Shown in pieces: positions 7,742-16,011 of a stretch of 54,893 bases of DNA (position 1 is the stretch's first letter; each line of letters begins with the position of its first letter). The stretch comes from a virus. The DNA is taken from the IMG/VR virus record IMGVR_UViG_3300037225_000166, positions 1-54,893 of that record, one strand, 5' to 3'. The translations under genes were made by a program, and so were the position numbers. The notes under the pieces were generated by a model. It had not been told where the DNA came from, did no database searches, and saw only the letters and a list, made by a program, of their open reading frames with translations.

Positions 7742-8548
7742 ATGGAAAACGAAAAAAAAGAAACCGGAATAATGATATTGTCCGAGAAAGTTTCACAAGT
7801 AGCAGTAAAATTAAATAATTCTGTTATGTCAGTAATTGGACATGATAAGGTTGTTGGATTTGAAAAGGCTTATCTGGTATCAAATGCCATAGCTGAAATA
7901 AAGCAACTTCTTACACCTGAATACATGAAGCCAATAATGGAATTACAGGGAAATAAATTAGGCTTTAAATCTGATAAGGTTTATGACGAACCGACTGTCA
8001 AGAATTGCCTGATTGAAGCTGTATTATTTGGCTTACAACCAACCGGAAATCAGTTTAACATCATTGCTGGGAATATGTATGCAACGAAAGAGGGTTGTGG
8101 ATATTTACTTTCAAAAATCCCAGGGCTTCAATATGATATTATTCCTGAATTGCCACGAATTAAAGAAGGTTCCGGGGCTGTTGTGATGTCAATTGAATGG
8201 TCCATTAACGGGGTTACAAAGAGTAAAAAGATTGACATTCCCGTTAAGGTTAATAATTATATGGGAACTGATGCTGTATTAGGTAAGGCAACACGTAAGG
8301 CACGTAAATGGCTTTATGATACTATAACCGGAAATGAACTACCTGAAGGCGATGTTTTAGATGTTGACAGGGGGAATAGCAAAACTCTTGATTTGAATGC
8401 AATAAATGAAATGAAAGAACGTGAAAGAATCTCAGATGCAATCCTGACAGCAACAACCTCAATCGAGCTGGAAGCGATCAGAGAATTTGCTTACAAAGCC
8501 GGCTTAGATTCTGAATTTGAATCCAAAGAAAAGGAACTGAGCAAGTAA
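7742..8548 (+). CDS. recT: RecT-family single-strand annealing protein
   Basis: 268 residues. The central region has CLIEAVLFGLQPTGNQFNII and MYATKEGCGYLLSKIPGL, typical of RecT (conserved Gly-Leu-Pro area and tyrosine block), then GKATRKARKWLYDTITG. It binds single-stranded DNA and anneals complementary strands. It pairs functionally with the nuclease at 7010. Length is normal for the family. Confidence 0.85.
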   Translation: MENEKKETGIMILSEKVSQVAVKLNNSVMSVIGHDKVVGFEKAYLVSNAIAEIKQLLTPEYMKPIMELQGNKLGFKSDKVYDEPTVKNCLIEAVLFGLQPTGNQFNIIAGNMYATKEGCGYLLSKIPGLQYDIIPELPRIKEGSGAVVMSIEWSINGVTKSKKIDIPVKVNNYMGTDAVLGKATRKARKWLYDTITGNELPEGDVLDVDRGNSKTLDLNAINEMKERERISDAILTATTSIELEAIREFAYKAGLDSEFESKEKELSK

Positions 8549-8549
8549 A

Positions 8550-8684
8550 ATAACCTCCATCCAAAGGCAATACATAGAATATCGTAATGATCTTAAAGAA
8601 AGTTACGGTATTCATGAACTGCCGAAAGAGATAGAGGGAAAGGAATTTAAACGAATTTGGAATGAAATTGAATCTGAAAAATGA
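8550..8684 (+). CDS. Small protein with no standard start codon
   Basis: Open frame from 8541 to TGA 8682-8684, reading QRQYIEYRNDLKESYGIHEL and onward. It fills the gap between recT and the gene at 8681 and overlaps the latter by ATGA. There is no ATG, GTG or TTG; ATA at 8550 is the first candidate. A +1 shift at the recT stop would instead fuse it to RecT. The composition looks protein-coding. The function is not recognised. Confidence 0.5.
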   Translation: MTSIQRQYIEYRNDLKESYGIHELPKEIEGKEFKRIWNEIESEK

Positions 8685-8926
8685 GTAGATTAGACAAAGA
8701 CCGACAAACGAAGTTAGAACCCGAAAGGATGCAATTTGCTATTGAAGAAATAGAATCTTTAGGTTATGAAATTCTATACAAGGACAATACTAAAATTCAG
8801 TTCTTTTTCAAACATTCCGTAATTACATTCTTCCCTTATTCTGGGTGGGCTTCTGGTAAAAACATCAAAGATGGTCGGGGTATTGGAAATCTTTTAATAC
8901 AAATCAATAAAAAAGCTGCAAAATGA
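8681..8926 (+). CDS. Hypothetical early protein (81 aa)
   Basis: Basic small protein with a beta-rich middle (KIQFFFKHSVITFFPYSGW). It overlaps the genes on both sides by 4 bases (ATGA), so it is part of the recombination operon. Similar short phage proteins follow recT in related operons. The function is unknown. Confidence 0.65.
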   Translation: MSRLDKDRQTKLEPERMQFAIEEIESLGYEILYKDNTKIQFFFKHSVITFFPYSGWASGKNIKDGRGIGNLLIQINKKAAK

Positions 8927-9387
8927 AAGAACCTGAAATATGCCCTTGTTGTGGTGCAAAGTTAAAGAAGCATCCTCACAGACTTTCAAAAGGGCTTTGC
9001 AATTCATTGATTAAATTCAAAGCTGCAGTAATTGAAAAGCGGTCAAATTGTATTCATTTGCAATCAGAGGTTAAATTTTCAAAGAATGAGTATAACAATT
9101 TTCAAGCTCTTCGTTATTTCGGATTGGTTGCTAAATACATTGATCCTGAAAATAAAGTCCGAAAAGAGGGTTATTGGTTAATCACGCATCGTGGGGCATT
9201 ATTTACAAGAAATCAAATATCAATACCTGAACGAGTTATTACCTTTCGCAATAAGATAGATTCCAGATCGGAAACGCTGATTAAAATATCCGATATTCTC
9301 AATGACGAAACTGCTCCGTACTGGGATAAACTGGAAGATTTCAACATTCCTTTTGATGAAGATTTCGAACAAATGTCAATGTTTTAA
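8923..9387 (+). CDS. Zinc-ribbon hypothetical protein (154 aa)
   Basis: Starts with EICPCCGAKLKKHPHRLSKG, a CPCC half-site followed by His residues. The middle (KEGYWLITHRGALF) resembles a small winged or ribbon fold seen in phage proteins of unknown role. Coupled to the upstream gene by ATGA overlap. The function is not assigned. Confidence 0.65.
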   Translation: MKEPEICPCCGAKLKKHPHRLSKGLCNSLIKFKAAVIEKRSNCIHLQSEVKFSKNEYNNFQALRYFGLVAKYIDPENKVRKEGYWLITHRGALFTRNQISIPERVITFRNKIDSRSETLIKISDILNDETAPYWDKLEDFNIPFDEDFEQMSMF

Positions 9388-9409
9388 AACAATAAATAAA
9401 AACAAAATT

Positions 9410-9922
9410 ATGTCAAACTTAATTACAAAAACTATTGCAGAACAAGTTGCTGAAAAATTAGTATTAAAAGTTACTGAGAAAATAAAAGCAACCGAAATTG
9501 AATTCGCTGATTGTGCTGCTGAAATACATTTTTCACACATACCAGAAAATGACCTAAATCATATTCAAAAGATAGACAAAAACTATCTTAATAATCAAAT
9601 ATACTTAAGATTTAAACAGGGCGAATATTATCAAGACATAAGAATGCCAAAAAGTATTGTATGTAATGGTTCGATTCATTATGTAGTAATATCAGAAAGC
9701 GAAATGGAAGGATTAAAGAAGTATGAAAGCGAAATTTCAAAATTGAACCACAAAAAGAATGTATTAAGAGTTCAAATTGTAGCTCAATTATTAAAACTGC
9801 GATCATATACCAAAATAGAAAAGGATTTTCCAGAAGCATTTGTATTATTACCAGATAGAGAATCGGTTAATTTACCGGCTATTGATATTAAGAATATTTT
9901 AATGCAGATTGAAAACATCTAA
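9410..9922 (+). CDS. Hypothetical early protein (170 aa)
   Basis: ATG 9410 is chosen over an upstream in-frame start that would run deep into the preceding gene; it follows AAACAAAATT, a common leader here. The protein is helical at both ends with a charged middle. No domain recognised. Confidence 0.6.
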   Translation: MSNLITKTIAEQVAEKLVLKVTEKIKATEIEFADCAAEIHFSHIPENDLNHIQKIDKNYLNNQIYLRFKQGEYYQDIRMPKSIVCNGSIHYVVISESEMEGLKKYESEISKLNHKKNVLRVQIVAQLLKLRSYTKIEKDFPEAFVLLPDRESVNLPAIDIKNILMQIENI

Positions 9923-10086
9923 TGGAAACCTGCTCAACTTGTGCTAATTATTTCAAAACAAATATCGATTCCGGTAAATGCCAGATCAACATACTGAAGG
10001 TTTGGGATGTTCAAAGCCGTGTCTCAGTATCAATTTTAATGCCTGTTAAAAGTTATTATTTATGTGTGAAATGGATAAGAAAATAA
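9922..10086 (+). CDS. Small cysteine-rich protein (54 aa)
   Basis: METCSTCANYFKTN, KCQINILKV and later YLCVKW give four Cys in a zinc-ribbon-like spacing. It begins on the stop codon of the preceding gene (TAATG). Not recognised. Confidence 0.55.
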   Translation: METCSTCANYFKTNIDSGKCQINILKVWDVQSRVSVSILMPVKSYYLCVKWIRK

Positions 10087-10137
10087 AGCCATGAAAGAAA
10101 AATATTTATTATTTCATCTATTTTGATTTAAAATACC

Positions 10138-10145
10138 TATATTTG
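10138..10145 (+). promoter_or_regulatory. Promoter -7 box (leader 3)
   Basis: TATATTTG, in the same CCTATATTTGTATTGTCTA context as 6225. Confidence 0.7.
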
Positions 10146-10147
10146 TA

Positions 10148-10254
10148 TTGTCTAGAAATGCAAGTTATGATTAATCAAATTAAATTTAACACCCCCGAAT
10201 GCAACAACCCACTAATCATGGCTTGTAAAACTCTAGACAAGTTGCATGAGGGGG
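10148..10254 (+). promoter_or_regulatory. Structured 5' leader 3, A-B-A'-B' order
   Basis: A TTGTCTAGA (10148-10156) pairs with A' TCTAGACAA (10232-10240). B has CCCCC (10192-10196) with GGGGG (10250-10254) and ATGCAAC (10199-10205) with GTTGCAT (10241-10247), separated by a GA/GA internal loop that could form tandem sheared pairs. Compared with leader 2, the changes keep pairing in A and turn a G.U into A-U in B. The start codon is 17 bases after B'. Confidence 0.82.
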
Positions 10255-10271
10255 TTTTATTTTTTAATAAG

Positions 10272-10934
10272 ATGAAAATGATTCAGGATTTGGGGATGCA
10301 GTTTGCAAACGAACAAAGCAAACAAAAACAACATTATGCAATATATGAATGCCCATTTTGCGGTAAACATTTTAAATGCTTAATTAACAATATAAAAAGA
10401 GGTTTAGTAAAATCTTGTGGCTGTAATAGATTTATAGCAATTGCTAAAAGCAGAACAAAACATAATTTGTGTAAAACAACTATTTATTATAGCTGGACAA
10501 ATATGAAATCAAGATGCTATAATGTAGCTGGGAAAAGTTATAAAGATTATGGTGAGCGTGGGATAACGGTATGCGATGAATGGAAGAACAGTTTTATTAA
10601 TTTTTATAATTGGTCTATAAAAAATGGTTATAGAGAAGGATTAACAATTGATAGAGAAAATAATGATAAGGGATATACTCCAGAAAATTGCAGATGGGTT
10701 ACAATAATTATTCAAGCAAACAACAAAAGAGTGATCCAATCTAATAATACTTCTGGTTTTAGAGGTGTGCGTTTCTATAAACGAGATAATAATTTCAGAG
10801 CTTTATTATATAGTAATAATAAACAAATTCTTATTGGCACATTTTCAACTGCTATCAATGCTGCGATTGCACGAAATGAGTATATAATTAAAAATAAATT
10901 ACCTCATCCATTAAATATAATTCCAACTATATGA
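10272..10934 (+). CDS. HNH endonuclease with AP2-type domain, paralogue of 6360
   Basis: 220 residues from ATG 10272. Same domain order as 6360: zinc ribbon (YECPFCGKHFKC, KSCGC), HNH core (YGERGITVCDEW, LTIDRENNDKGYTPENCRW) and AP2-like end (TSGFRGVRFYKRDNNFRALL). Promoter, leader and gene are all paralogous to the 6.2 kb unit, so the whole unit appears to have been copied or to have moved together. It overlaps the next start by 4 bases. Confidence 0.85.
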   Translation: MKMIQDLGMQFANEQSKQKQHYAIYECPFCGKHFKCLINNIKRGLVKSCGCNRFIAIAKSRTKHNLCKTTIYYSWTNMKSRCYNVAGKSYKDYGERGITVCDEWKNSFINFYNWSIKNGYREGLTIDRENNDKGYTPENCRWVTIIIQANNKRVIQSNNTSGFRGVRFYKRDNNFRALLYSNNKQILIGTFSTAINAAIARNEYIIKNKLPHPLNIIPTI

Positions 10935-11224
10935 CTATCAAAAAAGATCAAATCTACAATGCCATAACCGGCCAGTGTATCAATGATTTGGCTGCTAACG
11001 AAGCTACCGAAGCAATATGGGAACTATTACATCCCAGGGCAAAGAAATCCGAAAAGATCGGGAAAATTCCATTATCTGAAATACCGATCAATACTAATTT
11101 CAGAATGATCCAGTTTGGCAAGGAATTTATTAAAATGTCTGAATCTACTTTTAAATGCTTTGTTAGCACAGGAAAGCGAAACCGCTGGCTTAGTGTTAAT
11201 CATTTGGTTTACCCTGTAAAATAA
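10931..11224 (+). CDS. Hypothetical early protein (97 aa)
   Basis: Mixed alpha/beta small protein, coupled to the HNH gene by ATGA overlap. Contains KKSEKIGKIPLSEIPINTNF. No recognised domain. Confidence 0.6.
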   Translation: MTIKKDQIYNAITGQCINDLAANEATEAIWELLHPRAKKSEKIGKIPLSEIPINTNFRMIQFGKEFIKMSESTFKCFVSTGKRNRWLSVNHLVYPVK

Positions 11225-11231
11225 CAAAATT

Positions 11232-11480
11232 ATGGATTTAGAAATATATACTAAGGCAATCAGAGTATTAACATCTGATAAATTTCATAAAGATGCTTAT
11301 CAAGATTCTAAGATTTGGAGAGGTTCATTTTTAGAATCTCTTTGGAGAAAAAAATTATTTGATAAAAAAATACATCCAAAAAAAGCAGCTCAAATCTTAG
11401 AACGGGCTTATTATCGTTACAGTTTTTGGACTACTTCTGAGGATTATATTGATAGGACAAACACTTATAAACAATTGTAA
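11232..11480 (+). CDS. Hypothetical early protein (82 aa)
   Basis: Basic helical protein rich in Tyr and Lys, with KKLFDKKIHPKKAAQILERA. It lies 7 bases after the preceding stop. Not recognised. Confidence 0.6.
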   Translation: MDLEIYTKAIRVLTSDKFHKDAYQDSKIWRGSFLESLWRKKLFDKKIHPKKAAQILERAYYRYSFWTTSEDYIDRTNTYKQL

Positions 11481-11484
11481 CATT

Positions 11485-11748
11485 ATGAAAACAATCCTAC
11501 ATCTCATCATCGGATTTGGAGCAGGAATGATGTTTTTTGGCTTTGTTCTAATGGCTTCAAATAAACATCAGGATCAAAAAGAAAAGTATCAGGTATTACA
11601 AACCTTCCAAGTATCAAGAATTGATACAGCCGATCATAAAAGGGTTATTTCTGCAATAAACAAAAATGGATGGTACCTTTATATTCAGGATGATTCGACT
11701 GATTTTATCATCAATTATTCAGAATTATTTATCGTTACAAAAAAATAA
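11485..11748 (+). CDS. Single-span membrane protein (87 aa)
   Basis: The N-terminus (about 4-24, LHLIIGFGAGMMFFGFVLMA) is a membrane anchor; the rest is a small soluble domain (residues 30-87). ATG 11485 follows CATT and is preferred to an upstream in-frame start inside the previous gene. The function is unknown. Confidence 0.6.
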   Translation: MKTILHLIIGFGAGMMFFGFVLMASNKHQDQKEKYQVLQTFQVSRIDTADHKRVISAINKNGWYLYIQDDSTDFIINYSELFIVTKK

Positions 11749-11760
11749 AAAACCAACATT

Positions 11761-11937
11761 ATGAAAACCTTTTATCTAATTTTAATGACTATCTTAATTG
11801 TAATTGCTATCTTATTTGTAGCAGGTGGTTTAGCTGAAGCAAACGGAGCACCTCAGGAAGCTGCAACCGCTGGAATCGGGTGTTTTATTGCAATCCTTGC
11901 AAGAATAGCACAGGCAGCAGCTCACAATAGAAAATAG
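11761..11937 (+). CDS. Small membrane protein (58 aa)
   Basis: Hydrophobic at 5-24, then EANGAPQEAATAGIGC and a second hydrophobic stretch. It follows the preceding gene by 12 bases with an A-rich gap and ATTATG start. A short early membrane protein of unknown role. Confidence 0.55.
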   Translation: MKTFYLILMTILIVIAILFVAGGLAEANGAPQEAATAGIGCFIAILARIAQAAAHNRK

Positions 11938-11988
11938 TCTATCGGAAAATAAATTTTGTGTTTTTGGTACAAATGGGAATTTTTTAGC

Positions 11989-11996
11989 TATATTTG
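11989..11996 (+). promoter_or_regulatory. Promoter -7 box (leader 4)
   Basis: TATATTTG, with TTTG-like sequence about 22 bases upstream. The first leader arm begins 6 bases later. Confidence 0.7.
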
Positions 11997-12001
11997 TATC
12001 A

Positions 12002-12215
12002 GCTTAAATTCATTATTATGATCAATTTGATTTTAATCTCTGTAAGGTCAATTCCTCGAAGCTTGCTTCGTTTCCGATTGGCTTGTGCGGAGGGTTTTCG
12101 ATACCTCGTAGCTGTGCTGCGAGGTTGTTCATTATTTTCCTCTAATAGCCTCAAAGGATTGTTATTCCCTCCTATTCGTAGTAGTGAATTTAAGCCACAA
12201 TTTGGAGAGGCTATT
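12002..12215 (+). promoter_or_regulatory. Structured 5' leader 4, A-B-A'-B' order, enlarged
   Basis: A GCTTAAATTCA (12002-12012) pairs with A' TGAATTTAAGC (12185-12195), 11 bp. B AATAGCCTC (12144-12152) pairs with B' GAGGCTATT (12207-12215), 9 bp. The loop between A and B is enlarged and holds two further hairpins: CGAAG/CTTCG (12057-12070) and a 9-bp stem (12104-12112/12116-12124). Sequence is unrelated to leaders 1-3. The start codon is 14 bases after B'. A short ORF in this stretch is not supported. Confidence 0.78.
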
Positions 12216-12229
12216 TATATTTTATAATC

Positions 12230-13066
12230 ATGAGTAAAGACTTTCCCTTCTTAAGATTTTATCCAGATGAATGGTTACAAGGAGATATTACTCTCCAATC
12301 TGATACAGCTCAAGCACTATTTGTTAAAATTTTTTGTTGGTATTGGAAAAAAGATTGCAACTTTTCTTTAGAAGAATTAGAAAAAAGGCTAATCAATAAC
12401 AAAGCAAGGCTTAAGCAAGGCTTAACCGACCTTATAAATGCAAACATTATTAAAATACATGATAATCAATTCATTAGTATAAATTTTTGTAATGAACAAT
12501 ATGAGCAATTAAGTGATATAAAACAAAAATTATCTGAGGCTGGTCGTAAGGGTGGCTTAAAGCCTCGCTTAAGCTATAAAGATAAAGATAAAGATAAAGA
12601 TAAAGATAAAGATAAAGATAAAGATAAAGATAAAGATGGAGATGGAGATATTACAATACCCTCAATAAATTTACCTGAATTTCAAAACATTTTTTCGGAT
12701 TTTATAATAAAATTTAATAGGTTATATAATACTGAAAATACATATAAAAATGCCAATACAAAAACAAAATACCATGAGTTATTGACAGCAGGATTTACTA
12801 CTGAAAAAATACTTAAGGCAATTGAAAACGCAAAAAAAGAAGGTTGGGTTATTAAAAATAATAAATTCAATCTTGATTATATGCTTACTGTTTCATTTAT
12901 TGATAAAATGCTAAATTATAAGCAGTCAGATACATCAATACTAAGCGAAAGAATAACAGTTCCCCAAAATCCTGATATATTTATCCCTCCAAAAAAAGAC
13001 AAACCAGAACCAACCGCAGAACAGGAAATAATAGAAATACTTAAAAAAGGGGCAGGTGTAAAATGA
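12230..13066 (+). CDS. Phage replication organiser protein
   Basis: 278 residues. The N-terminal winged-helix part (FPFLRFYPDEWLQGDITLQS, then ALFVKIFCWYW) is typical of replication initiators that open phage origins and recruit helicase. A (Lys-Asp)10 linker (12578-12637) leads to a C-terminal helical domain. It overlaps the DnaB gene by 4 bases, so a helicase-loader role is likely. Confidence 0.7.
   Translation: MSKDFPFLRFYPDEWLQGDITLQSDTAQALFVKIFCWYWKKDCNFSLEELEKRLINNKARLKQGLTDLINANIIKIHDNQFISINFCNEQYEQLSDIKQKLSEAGRKGGLKPRLSYKDKDKDKDKDKDKDKDKDKDGDGDITIPSINLPEFQNIFSDFIIKFNRLYNTENTYKNANTKTKYHELLTAGFTTEKILKAIENAKKEGWVIKNNKFNLDYMLTVSFIDKMLNYKQSDTSILSERITVPQNPDIFIPPKKDKPEPTAEQEIIEILKKGAGVK
12578..12637 (+). 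repeat. Ten tandem AAAGAT hexamers coding (KD)10
   Basis: A perfect hexamer tract, then two GGAGAT units coding (GD)2. The repeat keeps frame in any copy number and forms a charged linker between the two domains of the replication organiser. Copy number may vary by slippage. Confidence 0.95.
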
Positions 13067-14523
13067 ATAAAATATCAGAATCATTCAGTCATAAGTTAGA
13101 AAGCATCAGAAAAAATGCACCGGAGGTATATCCTGAATTTTTGGAACTTGGTAAAATGTCACCTCAATCATTATCTATTGAAGAAAGTGTATTAGGTGCT
13201 TTGATAATAGAAAACGATAGTAGAAAGGAAGTAATGAAGTTCTTAACTCCCGAAATATTCTACAAACAAGAAAACCAGCTAATTTTCAAAACAATTCAAG
13301 AACTATATGCAACCGGAAAGTCTATTGATATACTAATCCTGGTTAATGAACTGCGAAAAACAAACGAACTTGAAAACATTGGAGGAGCTTATTATCTAAC
13401 AGAATTAACAAACAAAGTAACCAATAGTTCAAACATTCTTGAGTGGTCTATTATTTTATTTGAGAAATACATTCTTAGAGAATTGATCCGGTTATCAGGC
13501 GAAATACAGGAAGATGCTTATTCAGATACTTGCGATTGTTTTGAAATCCTGGATAGATTTGAACAGCGAAAAAAGGAACTTGATTTATTTATCAACAAAC
13601 TTTCGAACAATAACGATCTACCAAGCCAAATAAAAGAGGCAATGGAAAGGATGATCCAAAGGCGGGCCGGGGAAGGTTATTTTAAATCACGCTGGGGAAT
13701 AGTTAATGACTTGACTATTGGATGGATGAAAGAAGAATTGATAATTATTGCTGCACGTCCAAGTATGGGTAAAACTGCTCTAATACTTGATGATATTGAA
13801 TACCAGATTATCAGGGGGAATAAATGCCTTGTTTTCTCAATTGAAATGTCAGCCTCAAAGCTACTTGAAAGAATGGCATCTATCAATACCGGAATATCAA
13901 GCTATGCAATGAATAAAGGCAGGATTAACGATACTGATATTCAGGATATAAACAACTACTTTATGAATCTGATCGGTAAGAACCTGATTATTGACGATAC
14001 TTCAAAAATAACAGTAAGCCAAATAGCAGCAAGTATTGAAAAACATAAGCCGGATATTGTTTATATTGATTATCTTCAGAAAATAGATACTGAAATACAA
14101 AAAGGCGGAACCAGGGATCAGGCAATTGGGAAAATAACAGGAGGTTTAAAAGCAGCCTGTAAAGCATTTAAAATACCTATCATAGCTATTAGTACACTGA
14201 ATAGGGATTGTGAAAAGAGATCTGATAAAAGACCTCATTTATCAGATATGAGAGAATCAGGATCAATTGAGTTTGATGCTGATGTAATAGCAACATTATG
14301 GCGACCTGCATTTTATAAGCTGGATATTGAAGGATTAACCAGCGATGAACTTCTAAAGCATACTGAATTAAATTTCCATAAAAACCGAAACGGAATTATA
14401 GGTTGTGTCATTCTTGAATGGAATGGAGACCGGCAATTATTTGGAGATAAAACAGAATATAATGAGACAGAATATCCTGATTCAAATCGTGAAAGTAATT
14501 CAGAAAATTTACAACCTTTTTAA
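13063..14523 (+). CDS. dnaB: Replicative DNA helicase (DnaB family)
   Basis: 486 residues. The N-terminal domain (IEESVLGALIIENDSR) leads to the RecA-like motor with Walker A AARPSMGKTALI near 230-240, a Walker B region (IVYIDYLQKI), and DMRESGSIEFDADVIATLWR. It unwinds DNA at the phage fork. It is translated with the organiser gene by 4-base overlap. Full family length. Confidence 0.93.
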   Translation: MNKISESFSHKLESIRKNAPEVYPEFLELGKMSPQSLSIEESVLGALIIENDSRKEVMKFLTPEIFYKQENQLIFKTIQELYATGKSIDILILVNELRKTNELENIGGAYYLTELTNKVTNSSNILEWSIILFEKYILRELIRLSGEIQEDAYSDTCDCFEILDRFEQRKKELDLFINKLSNNNDLPSQIKEAMERMIQRRAGEGYFKSRWGIVNDLTIGWMKEELIIIAARPSMGKTALILDDIEYQIIRGNKCLVFSIEMSASKLLERMASINTGISSYAMNKGRINDTDIQDINNYFMNLIGKNLIIDDTSKITVSQIAASIEKHKPDIVYIDYLQKIDTEIQKGGTRDQAIGKITGGLKAACKAFKIPIIAISTLNRDCEKRSDKRPHLSDMRESGSIEFDADVIATLWRPAFYKLDIEGLTSDELLKHTELNFHKNRNGIIGCVILEWNGDRQLFGDKTEYNETEYPDSNRESNSENLQPF

Positions 14524-14553
14524 AAAAACTAACCAAAACTAAAATATTTATAC

Positions 14554-14561
14554 TACATTTG
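14554..14561 (+). promoter_or_regulatory. Promoter -7 box
   Basis: TACATTTG in the shared TACTACATTTGTAATT context. The leader is short and unstructured, with AAAGCTACATTATG ahead of the gene at 14596. Confidence 0.65.
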
Positions 14562-14595
14562 TAATTATTATAACAATCACTAAAAAAGCTACATT

Positions 14596-15237
14596 ATGAA
14601 CACCTATTCAAAATTTATCCCAAATGTTTTTCTTGCTAAATGCAGCGAGCAACACGAAAAGGGTGAAACTATTGAGATTAAAACCAAATACGGCAATGAA
14701 CATGAGAATATTATTTTTAACCTGATCTATGAAAAAGATGGATTTTTCTTTTATTCGATAGTACGGGCTGATGGGTTTAATGTTCAGGAATGGGCAAAAC
14801 GTAAAGCTGAAAGACTTAGTAATGCTTCGTTAAATGCTGAAAAGAAAAGCAACCAATATTATGAAGCATCAAACGAGGGCAAAGACTTCTTATCACTTGG
14901 GGAGCCGATTAAGATAGGACACCACAGCGAAAAGCGACACAGAGCTTTAATAGAGCGAAATTCTAACAGGATGGATAAATGTGTAAGGTTTGGGAAAAAA
15001 GCCGAATCATACGAAAGTAGGGCGGAATATTGGTCTATAAAAGCCAACACAACAAACCTATCAATGCCTGATAGTGTAGAACTTTATGAGTTTGAACTTG
15101 AAAAAGCAAAAGCAAAGCATGAAGGATTAAAAAACGGAACTATCGAAAAGCGACATTCGTATTCTTTGGTGTATGCTAAGAAGGATCTGAATGAGATTAC
15201 AAAGAAGCTGGAAATTGCAAAAAGATTGTGGAAATAA
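14596..15237 (+). CDS. DUF3560-family protein
   Basis: 213 residues. The block EGKDFLSLGEPIKIGHHSEK followed by RHRALIERNSNRMDK is the conserved core of DUF3560, seen in phages and plasmids. The function is unknown. The rest is charged and helical. It has its own promoter and is followed by a terminator. Confidence 0.75.
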   Translation: MNTYSKFIPNVFLAKCSEQHEKGETIEIKTKYGNEHENIIFNLIYEKDGFFFYSIVRADGFNVQEWAKRKAERLSNASLNAEKKSNQYYEASNEGKDFLSLGEPIKIGHHSEKRHRALIERNSNRMDKCVRFGKKAESYESRAEYWSIKANTTNLSMPDSVELYEFELEKAKAKHEGLKNGTIEKRHSYSLVYAKKDLNEITKKLEIAKRLWK

Positions 15238-15274
15238 CACAACTAAACTTATTTGAATAATGAAACCCATAAAG

Positions 15275-15338
15275 AGGCATTCAGTACCACAATTAAAGTT
15301 CAGTAGCTTTTTCTTTAATAAAACCGAGTGCCTTTTTT
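15275..15338 (+). terminator. Compound stem-loop terminator
   Basis: AGGCATTC (15275-15282) pairs with GAGTGCCT (15326-15333), and inside it ATTAAAG (15292-15298) pairs with CTTTAAT (15313-15319). A run of T follows the outer stem. The helices are nested, unlike the four leaders. Confidence 0.6.
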
Positions 15339-15376
15339 ACTAAGTCAATTTTTTTAAAACTTTAAAATAAATAAAA

Positions 15377-15925
15377 ATGAAAAAACCAAAATTCAACTCC
15401 AAATTCTGGGAAATTTGCGGTGATGACGAACTAAAACCAAATATGCAATGTGTGTATTTTACAGGTGGCAAATTGTATGCTACTGATGGTAATGTTTTAC
15501 TAATGCAGGATAAGGGATTGCATAATTTCTCAGACGATGATATTGAAAATCTGGAAGGGCGAATGATCCATAAGGATGTTTTAAAATCGATTCATCTGCT
15601 TGACATTCCTTATCCTGAGTTAATTCAATTCCTGCCTGATATAATTGAAGTCCGGGCACCATCAGGGACAATCCATTATAGCTATTTTGAAACCAATCCG
15701 CTTGACTTTCAATCAGTCATTGACAATTACAACGATATTGATGCAGTTCCGATTGAAAAGATCAGTTTTAACACCAACCGAATAAAAAAACTTTCATCTG
15801 CAATGGTATCAACAGCCTTAATTTTCAACTTCAAAGGGCAAAACAAAATGATTAAAATAACCACAGATGGGTATGATGACAATGAACAAATAGCATACAT
15901 TATGCCTATGATTATTTCTGAATAA
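15377..15925 (+). CDS. Sliding-clamp-like protein, short form
   Basis: 182 residues. CVYFTGGKLYATDGNVLLMQ resembles the first beta-alpha unit of a DNA polymerase III beta clamp, and later IEKISFNTNRIKKLSSAM and TALIFNFKGQNKMIKIT resemble a second. It is about half the length of a bacterial clamp, as in some Bacteroidota phages. No phage DNA polymerase was found, so it may work with host polymerase. Tentative. Confidence 0.5.
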   Translation: MKKPKFNSKFWEICGDDELKPNMQCVYFTGGKLYATDGNVLLMQDKGLHNFSDDDIENLEGRMIHKDVLKSIHLLDIPYPELIQFLPDIIEVRAPSGTIHYSYFETNPLDFQSVIDNYNDIDAVPIEKISFNTNRIKKLSSAMVSTALIFNFKGQNKMIKITTDGYDDNEQIAYIMPMIISE

Positions 15926-15935
15926 AAACCCACAC

Positions 15936-15998
15936 AAACAGCCACACCAACGAATCTAAGTATCATGCAAAAACCTTCCTTTTGTTGGTTGGCTGTTT
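15936..15998 (+). promoter_or_regulatory. Long hairpin in front of the 16012 gene
   Basis: AAACAGCCA and CCAAC (15936-15951) pair with GTTGGTTGGCTGTTT (15984-15998). The stem ends 13 bases before ATG 16012, a spacing like that of B' in the four leaders. No crossing A/A' pair and no -7 box were found, so it is kept separate. It may be a terminator or a translation-control hairpin. Confidence 0.55.
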
Positions 15999-16011
15999 AA
16001 AAAAAAGTAAT

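Noticed and set aside
11994-12227. 77-codon ORF inside leader 4
   Set aside because: It starts ahead of the plausible transcript start and is composed of leader helices; the real gene begins at 12230.
15275-15338. Fifth crossing leader
   Set aside because: Its stems are nested, not crossing, and the stem is 44 bases from the next start.
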